Of a DNA stretch of 59,805 nucleotides, positions 20,604 to 29,491 are shown piece after piece. Position 1 is the stretch's first letter; each line of letters opens with the position of its first letter. The notes beneath the pieces were generated by a model. That model was not told where the DNA came from and made no database searches. It saw only the letters and a list, made by a program, of their open reading frames with translations. This DNA comes from Loigolactobacillus iwatensis (lineage in GTDB: Bacteria; Bacillota; Bacilli; Lactobacillales; Lactobacillaceae), in NCBI RefSeq assembly GCF_003950295.1, contig NZ_RHNP01000017.1, forward strand, positions 1 through 59,805, written 5' to 3'. The position numbers were made by a program, and so were the translations under genes.

Positions 20604-21968
20604 TTATTTAGGCTTCAAAATATTCTTAAGTTCACGGATGTCACTTTGCAGTTGTTCTTCATTTTCTAATTCTTGACTTATTTTTTCGTGAGCATGAATA
20701 ACGGTTGTATGGTCCTTGCCGCCAAATGATTTACCAATTTTTGGAAGCGAGTTATCAGTCATTTCACGAGATAAATACATTGCTATTTGCCGAGGCATTA
20801 CGATTGATTTAACTCGTTTCTTCCCTTTAAGATCAGTTAAAGAAATATCGTAGTATTTAGCGACTGCATTTTGAATAGTAAGAATTGATAAACCACTTGC
20901 TTTACCATTTAACTTAAGATTCTTTAGCGCATCAGCGGCCAAGCTAGTTGTGATATCAGAGTGTTTCATTGCCGCGAATGCTTGTACACGAACCAACGCT
21001 CCTTCAAGTTCACGGATATTAGAATCAATTTGACCGGCAATATAACTAAGTGTGTCGTCAGGAATTTTAAGTTGTTCGGCGTCAGCTTTATTTCTTAGAA
21101 TTGCAATCCGAGTTTCAAGGTCTGGCGGGGTAATATCAACGGATAGTCCCCATTTAAACCGTGAAACAAGTCGTTCTTGCAACTTGGGAATTTCATTCGG
21201 TAAACGATCGGAAGTAAGAACAATTTGTTTTTTATCATCGTAGAGTGCATTAAAGGTATGGAAAAACTCCTCTTGCGTCCCCTCTTTATCAGCAAAGAAT
21301 TGAATATCATCAACTAATAGTAAATCAACGCTACGGTACTCTTGGCGAAACTGCTCTTGTTGCCGCGTTTGGATCGAATTAATAAAATCATTTGCAAAAG
21401 CCTCAGAGGTTACGTATTTAACTTTAGCCTCTGGGCGATAAATCAACATTTGGTGACCGATTGCGTGCATTAAATGAGTTTTTCCAAGTCCAACACCACC
21501 ATAAAAGAATAGTGGGTTATACATTGTTCCGGGTTCCTCTGAAACAACTAACGCTGCGGCATGCGCCATCTGGTTTCCCTTGCCAGTGACGAATGTGTTG
21601 AACGTATACTTACTATTTAAATGCGTTGGGCGCATAAATGTTGGTGTCACACTAGCTGGCTGTTCTCCCTGCGTCGTTTTAGGCATCTCGGTAGTGATTG
21701 TCGGTTGCGGCTTATCAGTAGATCCCTCCACACGAAATACTGGCGTGATTTCCACGTCAGCGATTTCATAAACCCCTTCAACCACTTTTGTTGCCAGATG
21801 GTTATCCCAATAGTCCTTATGTAAAGGTGATGGGACTTCGATAACGAGCCGGTGATTCTCTAAGGCTATGGGAGTAGCGTCTGCAATCCAAGTGTTATAC
21901 CCTACGGGGGTAAGTTCGGATTGAAATTTCTCCTTTAGTTTAGCCCATAAATCGTCCAAATCAGGCAC
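20604..21968 (-). CDS. dnaA: chromosomal replication initiator protein DnaA
   Basis: DnaA binds DnaA boxes and melts the origin. The 454-residue protein has the N-terminal domain I ([21 protein letters not shown]), a short linker and the AAA+ domain with Walker [16 protein letters not shown] near residue 158 and Walker [10 protein letters not shown]. The helix-turn-helix domain IV carries the signature [15 protein letters not shown]. The start is GTG at 21968, 7 bases after an AAGGAGG. Near-consensus DnaA boxes lie right upstream, suggesting autoregulation. Confidence 0.98.
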   Translation of the reverse strand: MPDLDDLWAKLKEKFQSELTPVGYNTWIADATPIALENHRLVIEVPSPLHKDYWDNHLATKVVEGVYEIADVEITPVFRVEGSTDKPQPTITTEMPKTTQGEQPASVTPTFMRPTHLNSKYTFNTFVTGKGNQMAHAAALVVSEEPGTMYNPLFFYGGVGLGKTHLMHAIGHQMLIYRPEAKVKYVTSEAFANDFINSIQTRQQEQFRQEYRSVDLLLVDDIQFFADKEGTQEEFFHTFNALYDDKKQIVLTSDRLPNEIPKLQERLVSRFKWGLSVDITPPDLETRIAILRNKADAEQLKIPDDTLSYIAGQIDSNIRELEGALVRVQAFAAMKHSDITTSLAADALKNLKLNGKASGLSILTIQNAVAKYYDISLTDLKGKKRVKSIVMPRQIAMYLSREMTDNSLPKIGKSFGGKDHTTVIHAHEKISQELENEEQLQSDIRELKNILKPK

Positions 21969-22022
21969 AAAAAGGCCTCCTTTTCAAAAAACGTACCTTC
22001 ATTCTAGCATTCTATAAAAAAG

Positions 22023-22346
22023 TTTTCCACAACTTTTAATAAACTGTGAAAATATCTAAATAGATATCCACAAGGCTGTTTAAAGCAATATCCACAGCTT
22101 TACAAAAAGTGTGAGTTAGTCTGTGAAACATTAGTTATCCACAGCTAGCTTCTAGTTTTTAAACGCTGATATAGCAACTGTTTCACAAGTTATCAACAGA
22201 GAAACACAAGTCTGTGTATTATTTTTAAACAGCCTGTTATTTTGTGTAAATAACAGGAAGAACGCTGTGTATTTCTTTTAGAAAACTAAAATGTATTGTT
22301 TGGGTTATCCACAAAAAAGACGGTATATTTTTTATTTTGTGGATAA
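22023..22346. other. oriC: origin of replication (oriC)
   Basis: The gap between dnaA and rpmH holds perfect DnaA boxes at 22135-22143, 22305-22313 and 22338-22346 (the last on the opposite strand). One-mismatch boxes lie at 22023-22031, 22064-22072, 22088-22096 and 22190-22198. The sequence is very AT-rich, with several further TGTG/CACA fragments. Gene direction switches here from minus to plus, as expected at a replication origin. The A/T-rich stretch around 22313-22400 could be the unwinding element, but I cannot place it firmly. Confidence 0.93.
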
Positions 22347-22409
22347 CTTTTATTAAGGTACTATTTGCTTAATGAGTGAGGTGTGCTATTATATCTGAGT
22401 AATTGCAAT

Positions 22410-22439
22410 TTGACGAAGGCCTACTTTATCCGTTATAAT
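22410..22439 (+). promoter_or_regulatory. promoter of rpmH
   Basis: TTGACG (22410-22415) is separated by 18 bases from a perfect TATAAT (22434-22439), about 60 bases before rpmH. Confidence 0.75.
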
Positions 22440-22497
22440 GTTTTGTAATCGGTAGAAGTGTCTTTACGAGAATTAAGCAGGCAGGAGGTGTCAAAAT

Positions 22498-22638
22498 ATG
22501 TCAACAAAGAGAACATACCAACCAAAGAAGCGTCATCGCGAACGTGTGCATGGTTTCATGAAGCGTATGAGTACTAGCAACGGTCGTAATGTATTACAAC
22601 GTAGACGCCGTAAAGGTAGAAAAGTATTGTCTGCATAG
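22498..22638 (+). CDS. rpmH: 50S ribosomal protein L34
   Basis: This very short basic protein of 46 residues is the classic neighbour of dnaA and oriC. It begins [20 protein letters not shown], contains [19 protein letters not shown] and ends LSA. An AGGAGGTG lies 7 bases before the ATG. Confidence 0.98.
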   Translation: MSTKRTYQPKKRHRERVHGFMKRMSTSNGRNVLQRRRRKGRKVLSA

Positions 22639-22664
22639 GCCACTGACCCTCAGTGGTCTTTTTT
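22638..22664 (+). terminator. terminator after rpmH
   Basis: A 9-bp stem with a CCC loop begins within the rpmH stop codon and is followed by a run of six T. Because rnpA lies downstream, it may only partly stop transcription. Confidence 0.88.
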
Positions 22665-22678
22665 ATTATTTTTGACGT

Positions 22679-22737
22679 AAAGTCACGCGGTTAAGGCAGG
22701 CAGATCTTGCCGGACCAATAGCTGGCGTGACTTTTTT
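22679..22737 (+). terminator. second hairpin terminator between rpmH and rnpA
   Basis: A stem AAGTCACGC/GCGTGACTT (22680-22688 with 22725-22733) encloses a GGCA/TGCC hairpin and is followed by TTTT. Two successive terminators separate rpmH from rnpA. Confidence 0.7.
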
Positions 22738-22771
22738 CGATATTAACCTAATTAATAGTGGAGCATCAGTC

Positions 22772-23125
22772 ATGAGAAAATCATACCGTGTTAAAAAAGA
22801 AGCAGACTTTCAAAAAGTATTTGAGCTTGGTGATTCAAAGGCCAACCGTAATTACGTTATTTACCGAATGGATAAACCGGAGCAGAAACATTTCCGTGTT
22901 GGAATTTCGGTAGGTAAAAAAATTGGTAATGCTGTTCACCGAAATCAAGTTAAACGTCATATTCGTCAAAGTCTGCAGGAGTTAAAACCAATGTTAAAAT
23001 CCGACGTTGACTTCCTTGTTATTGCGCGTCCGCATGCGGATACGCTTGATCAAGCAGCGGCCAAACAAAATTTGGTCCACGCGTTGACGTTAGCTGGACT
23101 ATTAACGGATGAAGTGAGGGAATAG
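22772..23125 (+). CDS. rnpA: ribonuclease P protein component
   Basis: RnpA helps the RNase P RNA mature tRNA 5' ends. The 117-residue basic protein starts [17 protein letters not shown] and has the RNA-binding signature [18 protein letters not shown] near residue 50. I use the ATG at 22772 with AGTGGAG upstream. An in-frame ATG at 22727 lies inside a terminator hairpin. The stop is 3 bases before yidC, so rnpA and yidC are coupled as usual. Confidence 0.96.
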   Translation: MRKSYRVKKEADFQKVFELGDSKANRNYVIYRMDKPEQKHFRVGISVGKKIGNAVHRNQVKRHIRQSLQELKPMLKSDVDFLVIARPHADTLDQAAAKQNLVHALTLAGLLTDEVRE

Positions 23126-23128
23126 GAT

Positions 23129-23959
23129 TTGAAGAAAAAGAAGCGAATACTTGGTGTTGCGGGTCTTTTTACACTGGTATTGTTCTTAGCTGGTTGTTCA
23201 ACTAAGCCAGTTACGCAGCACAGTACGGGTATTTGGGATCACTACATTATCTGGAATTTCTCCCGGGCAATTATTTGGTTATCAAAATTATTTGGTGGTA
23301 GTTATGGTGTCGGAATTATTGTTTTCACTTTAATTATTCGGATTATTATCTTGCCATTAATGCAATACCAAATGAAGAGTTCCCGTAAAATGGCTGATTT
23401 ACAGCCACAGATGAAGGCAATCCAGAATAAATATTCTTCCAAAGATCTAGAGACACAGCAAAAACTACAGGCAGAAACGTCAAAACTTTATTCTGATGCA
23501 GGTGTTCATCCATTTGCTAGTATGTTGCCATTATTGGTTCAAATGCCGATTTTGATCGCATTATATCAGGGAATTCAACGAACACAGGCATTAAAATCCG
23601 GGACATTCTTGTGGATGCAATTAGGTAAACCTGATCCTTACTTTATTTTACCAATTTTGGCTGCAATTTTGACTTGGGGAACTTCTAAGTTAACAATGAT
23701 GGGGCAGGCCCAACAAAGTGGTATCCAAAGTACCCTTATGGTTTGGGGGATGCCGATCATCATTTTAGTTACTGCCATTAATTTACCATCGGCTTTGGCA
23801 GTGTACTGGGTCGTTACTAATGCTTTTTCAGTGGGACAAACGTTGTTGTTTATGAATCCCTTTAAAATTCGTGCAGAGCGCGCGGAAAAAGAAAAAAAGC
23901 AACATGATCTACAACGTCAACTTGAAAAGGCCCGGCGTAGTAAGAAACGTAAACGTTAA
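23129..23959 (+). CDS. yidC: membrane protein insertase YidC/OxaA (lipoprotein type)
   Basis: YidC inserts and folds membrane proteins with or without SecYEG. The 276-residue precursor has a lipoprotein signal ending in the lipobox LAGC (Cys about residue 23), five membrane segments and the YidC core (QYQMKSSRKMADLQPQMKAI). Its highly basic C-terminal tail (RRSKKRKR) is typical of Gram-positive YidC. Translation starts at TTG 23129 behind GAGGG. It belongs to the conserved rpmH-rnpA-yidC-jag group. Confidence 0.96.
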   Translation: MKKKKRILGVAGLFTLVLFLAGCSTKPVTQHSTGIWDHYIIWNFSRAIIWLSKLFGGSYGVGIIVFTLIIRIIILPLMQYQMKSSRKMADLQPQMKAIQNKYSSKDLETQQKLQAETSKLYSDAGVHPFASMLPLLVQMPILIALYQGIQRTQALKSGTFLWMQLGKPDPYFILPILAAILTWGTSKLTMMGQAQQSGIQSTLMVWGMPIIILVTAINLPSALAVYWVVTNAFSVGQTLLFMNPFKIRAERAEKEKKQHDLQRQLEKARRSKKRKR

Positions 23960-23967
23960 ATTACATA

Positions 23968-24038
23968 AAAGAGTGAGCTATTTGGGCGTAACTTCTTGTT
24001 ATTTTGAGAGTTCAGCCTAATTAGTTCACTCTTTTTTT
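23968..24038 (+). terminator. terminator after yidC
   Basis: AAAGAGTGA (23968-23976) pairs with the TCACTCTTT at 24026-24034, with further inner pairing, and is followed by a T-run. Confidence 0.85.
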
Positions 24039-24206
24039 CGTTAACCTTATTCCTTACTCTAAAAACTGGTAAAATTAAATTGGTATTATTTAGGCTAGAA
24101 GCCATATTTTGGTGTCGTGATTTTGCTCAATGAGGATAGAATGACTTCTACAAGGTTTTGTGCATGCATAAAATCTCACTATTAAGAGAACTTAGGAGGA
24201 ACAAAT

Positions 24207-25004
24207 ATGCCGACGTTTGAAGGCAACTCAATTCAAGATGCCATCCAAAAAGGCTTGGCACACATGAAAGTGATCCGAGATGCTGTGACAGTTGAAGTTG
24301 TGTCTGAAGGTAGGAAGGGCTTTTTTGGATTAGGTCGAAAGCCCGCAATTGTTTCGTTAGAATTGATTACTACTAAATTAAAGGCTGCACAGTCAATAAC
24401 TAAAGAAAATGAACCCAAAGCTGAAAAAACAGAACCAGTTTCAAAGCCCAAAGTAACAGTTGAATCTTCGAATTCAGTAACGCCTAAACCCAAAAGTAGG
24501 CAACAATTACAAGTGATGACGCCAGAGCATAAGCAGCAAGATAAAAAGGCCTTAGACGGCGTGCGTGCTTATTTAATGGCAATTACTAAACAGATTCCAG
24601 CGACGGCTACTATCAATATGCAGCGGGCCCCACGCAATCAGTTAACGTTTCACCTGGTTACTAAGCAAGAAGGTTTATTAATTGGACACCACGGTAAAAC
24701 AATTAACGCCCTGCAGTACCTGGGTCAAGTATATTTAAATCATCAGGCTCACTCCAAGTTTGCGTTATTACTTGATGTGGGGGACTATCGTGAACGGCGA
24801 ACGGGAATTTTACAACGATTGGCCGATAAAACGGCCCGCGAAACGATTGCGACCGGAAAACCAATTATGTTAGACGCAATGCCGGCTTTTGAACGTAAAC
24901 AAATTCATGCTCACCTAGCCGAAAATAACTACGTAATAACGCACTCAGAAGGCGATGAGCCGCATCGCTACGTGGTTGTCTTACCAAAGAAAGAACCGTT
25001 TTAA
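24207..25004 (+). CDS. jag: KH/R3H RNA-binding protein Jag (KhpB/EloR)
   Basis: KhpB acts with KhpA in RNA binding and control of cell elongation and division in Firmicutes. The 265-residue protein has the Jag-N domain (residues 1-55, with SEGRKGFFGLGRKPA), a Lys/Pro/Ser-rich linker and a KH domain with the loop GLLIGHHGKTINALQYL. The C-terminal R3H domain runs from RRTGILQRLADKTARE. A TAGGAGGAAC lies upstream of the ATG. It follows yidC but is separated from it by a terminator. Confidence 0.95.
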   Translation: MPTFEGNSIQDAIQKGLAHMKVIRDAVTVEVVSEGRKGFFGLGRKPAIVSLELITTKLKAAQSITKENEPKAEKTEPVSKPKVTVESSNSVTPKPKSRQQLQVMTPEHKQQDKKALDGVRAYLMAITKQIPATATINMQRAPRNQLTFHLVTKQEGLLIGHHGKTINALQYLGQVYLNHQAHSKFALLLDVGDYRERRTGILQRLADKTARETIATGKPIMLDAMPAFERKQIHAHLAENNYVITHSEGDEPHRYVVVLPKKEPF

Positions 25005-25058
25005 ATCTGCTTTTGTTGGATGGGTTTAAAAAGGACACTATTCGAATATTTCTTGGAA

Positions 25059-25072
25059 TTAAGCGCGCTTAA
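25059..25072. repeat. intergenic palindrome TTAAGCGCGCTTAA
   Basis: This is a 14-bp perfect palindrome in the jag-mnmE gap. Its core AAGCGCGCTT recurs in four other gaps of the right arm (26648, 38838, 46688, 54593). Confidence 0.7.
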
Positions 25073-25096
25073 ACTTAGAATAATGCTAACAAGGCG

Positions 25097-25125
25097 TTGA
25101 CAAATTAAAAGTAAGCATTTATATT
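25097..25125 (+). promoter_or_regulatory. promoter of mnmE
   Basis: A perfect TTGACA (25097-25102) is separated by 17 bases from TATATT (25120-25125). The leader behind it is about 125 bases long and contains a terminator-like hairpin. Confidence 0.7.
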
Positions 25126-25167
25126 AGTGCTAATAAAACATTCTTATCTTATTGAGATGAAGTAGTC

Positions 25168-25217
25168 AAAGTGCTTTATCACGGCTTATTTAGGTCGTGG
25201 TGTAGGCGCTTTTTTTA
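25168..25217 (+). terminator. terminator-like hairpin in the mnmE leader
   Basis: AAAGTGC (25168-25174) pairs with the GCGCTTT at 25206-25212, with inner TATCACGGC/GTCGTGGTG pairing, and is followed by a T-run. It lies between the mnmE promoter and the start codon, so it may act as an attenuator. Confidence 0.6.
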
Positions 25218-25257
25218 TGGGCAAAAATAAGGTATTAGTTAAAAAAGGGGTATTAGT

Positions 25258-26649
25258 ATGGCAAATACAACTAGTGAATTTGATACAATTGCTGCTATTT
25301 CGACACCACCGGGCGAGGGAGCCATTTCGATTGTTCGTTTATCCGGTGAGCAAGCAGTTGAAGTTGCTTGTAAGGTTTTCAAGGGAAAAGACTTGCATAA
25401 AGTTGCCAGTCATACGATTAATTACGGGCACATAATTGATCCTAAAACACATGCGGTGGTTGATGAAGTAATGGTTTCGGTCATGCTAGCACCCAAAACT
25501 TACACCCGTGAGGATATTATTGAGATCAATACGCATGGCGGGATTGTTGCCACTAATCATGTTCTGCAACTTTTACTAAGTTACGGTGCGCGTATGGCCG
25601 AGCCAGGCGAATTCACCAAACGTGCATTTTTAAACGGGCGCATTGATTTAACTCAGGCCGAATCGGTGATGGACCTAATCCGGGCTAAGACAGACCGCGC
25701 AATGCAGGTAGCTGTTGATCAATTGGATGGTAGTTTATCCCATTTAATCAAAGGGATTCGTCAGGATATTTTAGATGCCTTGGCCCAAGTAGAGGTTAAT
25801 ATTGATTACCCGGAATACGATGATGTTGAAACGGTAACAACTAAAATGTTAGTCGAAAAGGCAACGATGGTTAAGCAACGAATTGAGGATTTATTAGCTA
25901 CGGCCAATCAGGGCAAAGTTTTGCGTGAAGGATTAGCCACCGCCATTGTCGGTCGGCCTAACGTAGGCAAATCCAGTCTTTTAAACCATTTATTACATGA
26001 GGATAAGGCGATTGTAACGGATGTTCCTGGAACAACACGGGATGTGATTGAAGAATACGTTAACGTCCGGGATGTGCCGCTAAAGTTAGTTGATACTGCT
26101 GGTATTCGCGCCACTGAAGATAAAGTTGAGAAGATTGGTGTCGAACGTTCACGTAAAGCAATCACGGCCGCTGATCTCGTTTTGTTAGTCCTGAATAATA
26201 GCGAGCCTTTAACAGATGAAGATAATGAATTATTGGCAGCAACTAGGAATAAAAAACGATTAATTATTTTAAACAAAACTGATTTACCCGTTAAATTAGA
26301 TGATCAAGAATTAAAACGACAAGTTGCGGCTGAAGATATTATCGCCATTTCGGCGCTGACTACAAATGGGATTGATAAATTAGAAGAGCGCATTGCAGAC
26401 TTGTTCTGGGGTGGCATCGAAAATAGTCAGAGTAATACACTGGTAACCAATGCCCGGCAAATTGGTTTACTTAATCAGGCCGATCAAGCACTTGATGATG
26501 TTTTAAAGGGAATTAATGATGGCATGCCAGTTGATCTAGTTCAAATCGATATGACGCGCTGTTGGGATCTACTCGGTGAAATCACAGGTGATTCCTATCA
26601 GGATGAACTCTTGAATCAGTTGTTTAGCCAATTTTGTTTAGGAAAATAA
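25258..26649 (+). CDS. mnmE: tRNA uridine-5-carboxymethylaminomethyl modification GTPase
   Basis: MnmE works with MnmG to modify the wobble uridine of certain tRNAs. The 463-residue protein has the N-terminal folate-binding domain ([20 protein letters not shown]). Its G domain carries [12 protein letters not shown] near residue 226, [16 protein letters not shown] and NKTD. The C-terminal helical domain ends in the catalytic CLGK. An AAAAAAGGGG ribosome binding site precedes the ATG. Confidence 0.97.
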   Translation: MANTTSEFDTIAAISTPPGEGAISIVRLSGEQAVEVACKVFKGKDLHKVASHTINYGHIIDPKTHAVVDEVMVSVMLAPKTYTREDIIEINTHGGIVATNHVLQLLLSYGARMAEPGEFTKRAFLNGRIDLTQAESVMDLIRAKTDRAMQVAVDQLDGSLSHLIKGIRQDILDALAQVEVNIDYPEYDDVETVTTKMLVEKATMVKQRIEDLLATANQGKVLREGLATAIVGRPNVGKSSLLNHLLHEDKAIVTDVPGTTRDVIEEYVNVRDVPLKLVDTAGIRATEDKVEKIGVERSRKAITAADLVLLVLNNSEPLTDEDNELLAATRNKKRLIILNKTDLPVKLDDQELKRQVAAEDIIAISALTTNGIDKLEERIADLFWGGIENSQSNTLVTNARQIGLLNQADQALDDVLKGINDGMPVDLVQIDMTRCWDLLGEITGDSYQDELLNQLFSQFCLGK

Positions 26650-26657
26650 GCGCGCTT
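26648..26657. repeat. intergenic palindrome AAGCGCGCTT
   Basis: This copy overlaps the last two bases of the mnmE stop codon. A second partial element (GGCGCTTAATT) follows 6 bases later. Confidence 0.65.
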
Positions 26658-26712
26658 GAATTGGCGCTTAATTAGAAGATTTAATGATAATTATTGTAAA
26701 TAACTAGTCGTA

Positions 26713-26768
26713 ATTATGAAGGATAGTTGAGTGACTTTTATCCTACTCACTGCTATTAAATTCATAAT
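26713..26768 (+). promoter_or_regulatory. inverted repeat in the mnmG leader
   Basis: ATTATGAA (26713-26720) and TTCATAAT (26761-26768) form an 8-bp stem about 35 bases before mnmG. No T-run follows. Its role is unknown. Confidence 0.3.
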
Positions 26769-26801
26769 GATACGCGACTTTACGAATAAAGGAGTTATGT
26801 T

Positions 26802-28709
26802 ATGAAGGTTCAAGAATACGATGCTCAAGATTATGATGTCATTGTTGTAGGTGCAGGTCACGCAGGCAGCGAGGCCGCTTTGGCTGCAGCACGAATGGGC
26901 AATGAAACGTTATTGTTAACGATTAATTTAGATATGGTTGCTTTTATGCCTTGTAATCCATCAGTTGGTGGTCCAGCCAAGGGAATCGTTGTTCGTGAAA
27001 TTGACGCGATTGGCGGTGAAATGGCGCATAATATTGATAAAACTTACATCCAAATGCGCATGCTAAATACTGGTAAAGGACCGGCAGTTCGAGCTTTACG
27101 CGCTCAGGCTGATAAGCACGCTTATCACCGAGCAATGAAGGATACAATTGAACGGACACCACATTTAACTTTGCGCCAGGGAACTGCTGATCGGTTGTTG
27201 GTTGAAGATGGTGCTTGCGTAGGAATTGTTACTAATACAGGGGCACGTTATCACGCTAAAAGTGTTGTCCTGTCAGCAGGGACTGCTTCACGAGGAAAGA
27301 TTATTATTGGCGAATTGCAGTATGCTTCTGGTCCTAACAATTCGCAGCCTTCTAATGAGTTATCCGAAGATTTACTTAAACAAGGTTTTGCTTTGACTCG
27401 TTTTAAAACAGGAACACCACCACGAGTAGACGGTACAACGATTGATTATTCGGTAACTAAGGAACAACCTGGTGATAAAGAGGTTAATCATTTTAGTTAT
27501 GATACGCCTGATTCAGTTTACTTAAAGGATCAGATTTCATGTTGGCTAACGTACACTAATCCGACTACGCATCAAATTATTCGGGAAAATTTAAATCGTG
27601 CGCCGACGTTTTCTGGTGTTATCAAAGGGGTTGGTCCTCGGTATTGTCCTTCAATTGAAGACAAAATTGTTCGTTTTGCTGACAAGAGCCGACACCAGCT
27701 TTTTCTTGAACCAGAAGGTCGGGACACGGAAGAATGGTACGTCCAAGGTTTTTCGACATCAATGCCTGAAGAAGTTCAACAGAAAATGTTGCATTCAGTT
27801 GCTGGCCTAGAGCACGCCCAGCTAATGCGACCAGGTTACGCCATTGAGTACGATGTTGTTGAACCTTATCAATTACGCCCAACTTTGGAGACCAAGGTTG
27901 TTAAGAATCTTTTCACTGCTGGACAAATGAATGGGACCTCAGGTTACGAAGAGGCGGCCGGCCAAGGCTTAATTGCCGGAATTAACGCTGGTTTACGTGC
28001 CAAGGGAATTGAAAAGCCCTTTATTTTAAAACGAAGTGACGCTTATATTGGTGTTATGATCGATGATTTAGTGACCAAGGGAACTAATGAGCCTTACCGG
28101 TTATTAACTAGTCGTGCCGAGTACCGTTTGATCTTACGTCACGATAATGCAGATTTACGTTTAACCGAAAAAGGCCACGAGCTTGGTCTGATCTCCGAGG
28201 AACGTTACGCTAAATTCTTAAAAAGACGAGCGGCGATTGAAAATGAATTAGCGCGCTTAAATAGTGTTCGTGTTAAGCCTGGTACTGCCGTTAACGCCTT
28301 TTTAGCAGAACATCAAGCGGCACCATTAAAGGATGGCGTTTTAGCAAGTGAATTCCTTAAGCGCCCAGAAGTAACTTATAAGGATTTGGTTCAATTTATA
28401 CCGGCCGTAGAAGGAATTGATCGGCGTGTGATCGAGCAAGTTGAAATACAGGTTAAGTACGCTGGTTACATTAAAAAGGCCGAAGCACGTGTTGAGAAGC
28501 TTAAGCGAATGGAAGCTAAAAAGATTCCAGCCAACATTGATTATGATGCTATTAGTGGTTTGGCCACTGAAGCTCACCAAAAATTAAAAAAAATACAGCC
28601 TGAGACGATTGCTCAGGCAACAAGAATTAGTGGGGTTAATCCAGCCGATATCGCTATTCTTTCTGTTTATATTGAACAAGGAAAAATTGCTAAGGTTGAT
28701 GCTGGTTAA
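26802..28709 (+). CDS. mnmG: tRNA uridine-5-carboxymethylaminomethyl modification enzyme (FAD)
   Basis: MnmG (GidA) is the FAD/NADH partner of MnmE. The 635-residue protein has the N-terminal FAD-binding [17 protein letters not shown]. Further motifs are [39 protein letters not shown] and [16 protein letters not shown], before the C-terminal helical domain. A GGAG lies 7 bases before the ATG. It is encoded next to mnmE as in most Firmicutes. Confidence 0.97.
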   Translation: MKVQEYDAQDYDVIVVGAGHAGSEAALAAARMGNETLLLTINLDMVAFMPCNPSVGGPAKGIVVREIDAIGGEMAHNIDKTYIQMRMLNTGKGPAVRALRAQADKHAYHRAMKDTIERTPHLTLRQGTADRLLVEDGACVGIVTNTGARYHAKSVVLSAGTASRGKIIIGELQYASGPNNSQPSNELSEDLLKQGFALTRFKTGTPPRVDGTTIDYSVTKEQPGDKEVNHFSYDTPDSVYLKDQISCWLTYTNPTTHQIIRENLNRAPTFSGVIKGVGPRYCPSIEDKIVRFADKSRHQLFLEPEGRDTEEWYVQGFSTSMPEEVQQKMLHSVAGLEHAQLMRPGYAIEYDVVEPYQLRPTLETKVVKNLFTAGQMNGTSGYEEAAGQGLIAGINAGLRAKGIEKPFILKRSDAYIGVMIDDLVTKGTNEPYRLLTSRAEYRLILRHDNADLRLTEKGHELGLISEERYAKFLKRRAAIENELARLNSVRVKPGTAVNAFLAEHQAAPLKDGVLASEFLKRPEVTYKDLVQFIPAVEGIDRRVIEQVEIQVKYAGYIKKAEARVEKLKRMEAKKIPANIDYDAISGLATEAHQKLKKIQPETIAQATRISGVNPADIAILSVYIEQGKIAKVDAG

Positions 28710-28728
28710 AGTAAAAAAGAAATGAAGT

Positions 28729-28849
28729 GGGACAAAAGTCGGTTTTGGGTTTACTGCGTAACGTAAACCCAGACTTTTGGCGCACGTTCTGGAGTAATGC
28801 TTGGAAATAATAAGGGGGTTAGGACAAAAGTCCTAACCTCCTTATTATT
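28729..28849 (+). repeat. dispersed intergenic repeat, copy 1
   Basis: The left half folds as CAAAAGTC/GACTTTTG (28733-28740 with 28772-28779) enclosing GGGTTTAC/GTAAACCC (28747-28754 with 28763-28770). A spacer containing CGCACGTTCTGGAGTAATGC follows, and the element ends in the terminator at 28805-28849. Related copies lie at 43048, 44530 and 53498. Confidence 0.8.
28805..28849. terminator. bidirectional terminator between mnmG and merR
   Basis: An approximately 20-bp stem with an AAAA loop (around GGTTAGGAC/GTCCTAACC) is flanked by A/T-rich arms. It ends both mnmG and the convergent merR gene. Confidence 0.88.
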
Positions 28850-28851
28850 CG

Positions 28852-29307
28852 CTAACCTAGTGGAATGTCCTGAACTTCATCTGGATCCAAAAGTTTAAAG
28901 TAAGTTTCAGATCCATTGATGACACCGTAAAGTTTTTTTGTTTTAGTTCCATCAAAATAACCAAGATCTAAGGCATCATGTCCGTCAACAATGGAAATAC
29001 CCTTTAATTGACGGCGCATAAAGCGATGAAATAATGAAGCCTGTTTGGTATACTGTGAAACTTTGGATACGGCGGCTTGAAGTGTATAGCCTTCATCTAG
29101 ATAGTGTTTAATACTTAAAACTGCGATTACTGTTTTAAAATCATACTGCCGCGCCTTACCATCTTCCTTTGTTAAAGGATGAATATAACCGCGCTTTTCC
29201 CAATAGCGTAGTTGGCGTGTCGAAACCCCTGTCATTTCACTAATCTGACCAATTCCAAAAATTAAATTGTCCATTGATAACATAGATTTTTTTAGATCAA
29301 AACTCAT
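28852..29307 (-). CDS. MerR-family transcriptional regulator
   Basis: This is a 151-residue DNA-binding protein with an N-terminal MerR winged helix (GIGQISEMTGVSTRQLRYWE and KRGYIHPL near residues 20-50). A short linking helix follows, with no obvious Cys-rich metal site. I start it at the ATG at 29307 with AGGTG 6 bases upstream. A GTG at 29316 lies inside that site. It is divergent from an MFS drug exporter and their promoters overlap at inverted repeats, so it very probably controls that exporter and itself. The inducer is unknown. Confidence 0.88.
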   Translation of the reverse strand: MSFDLKKSMLSMDNLIFGIGQISEMTGVSTRQLRYWEKRGYIHPLTKEDGKARQYDFKTVIAVLSIKHYLDEGYTLQAAVSKVSQYTKQASLFHRFMRRQLKGISIVDGHDALDLGYFDGTKTKKLYGVINGSETYFKLLDPDEVQDIPLG

Positions 29308-29360
29308 ACTGTTCACCTACATTTTCCGTGTTAGAACCCTTAAGTCGTTAAATTAACCTA

Positions 29361-29454
29361 CAATGACATTGATTATAACAACCTTAACGTCATTGTCAAC
29401 TTTATTAAAACTATTGTCAATTTACTTGACAACTAAATTCAAAGGTATTATAGT
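29361..29454. promoter_or_regulatory. divergent promoters and operators of merR and the exporter
   Basis: The rightward promoter has TTGACA (29426-29431), a 17-base spacer and TATAGT (29449-29454). The leftward one has TTGACA (29394-29399 on the minus strand), a 16-base spacer and TATAAT (29372-29377). An inverted repeat TTGTCAA/TTGACAA (29414-29420 with 29426-29432) overlaps the rightward -35 box. A second repeat, CAATGAC/GTCATTG (29361-29367 with 29389-29395), spans the leftward promoter. These are the likely MerR binding sites. Confidence 0.7.
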
Positions 29455-29491
29455 CATTCTCAGTACTTTTTATGAAAGAAGGCCTTGAAAC

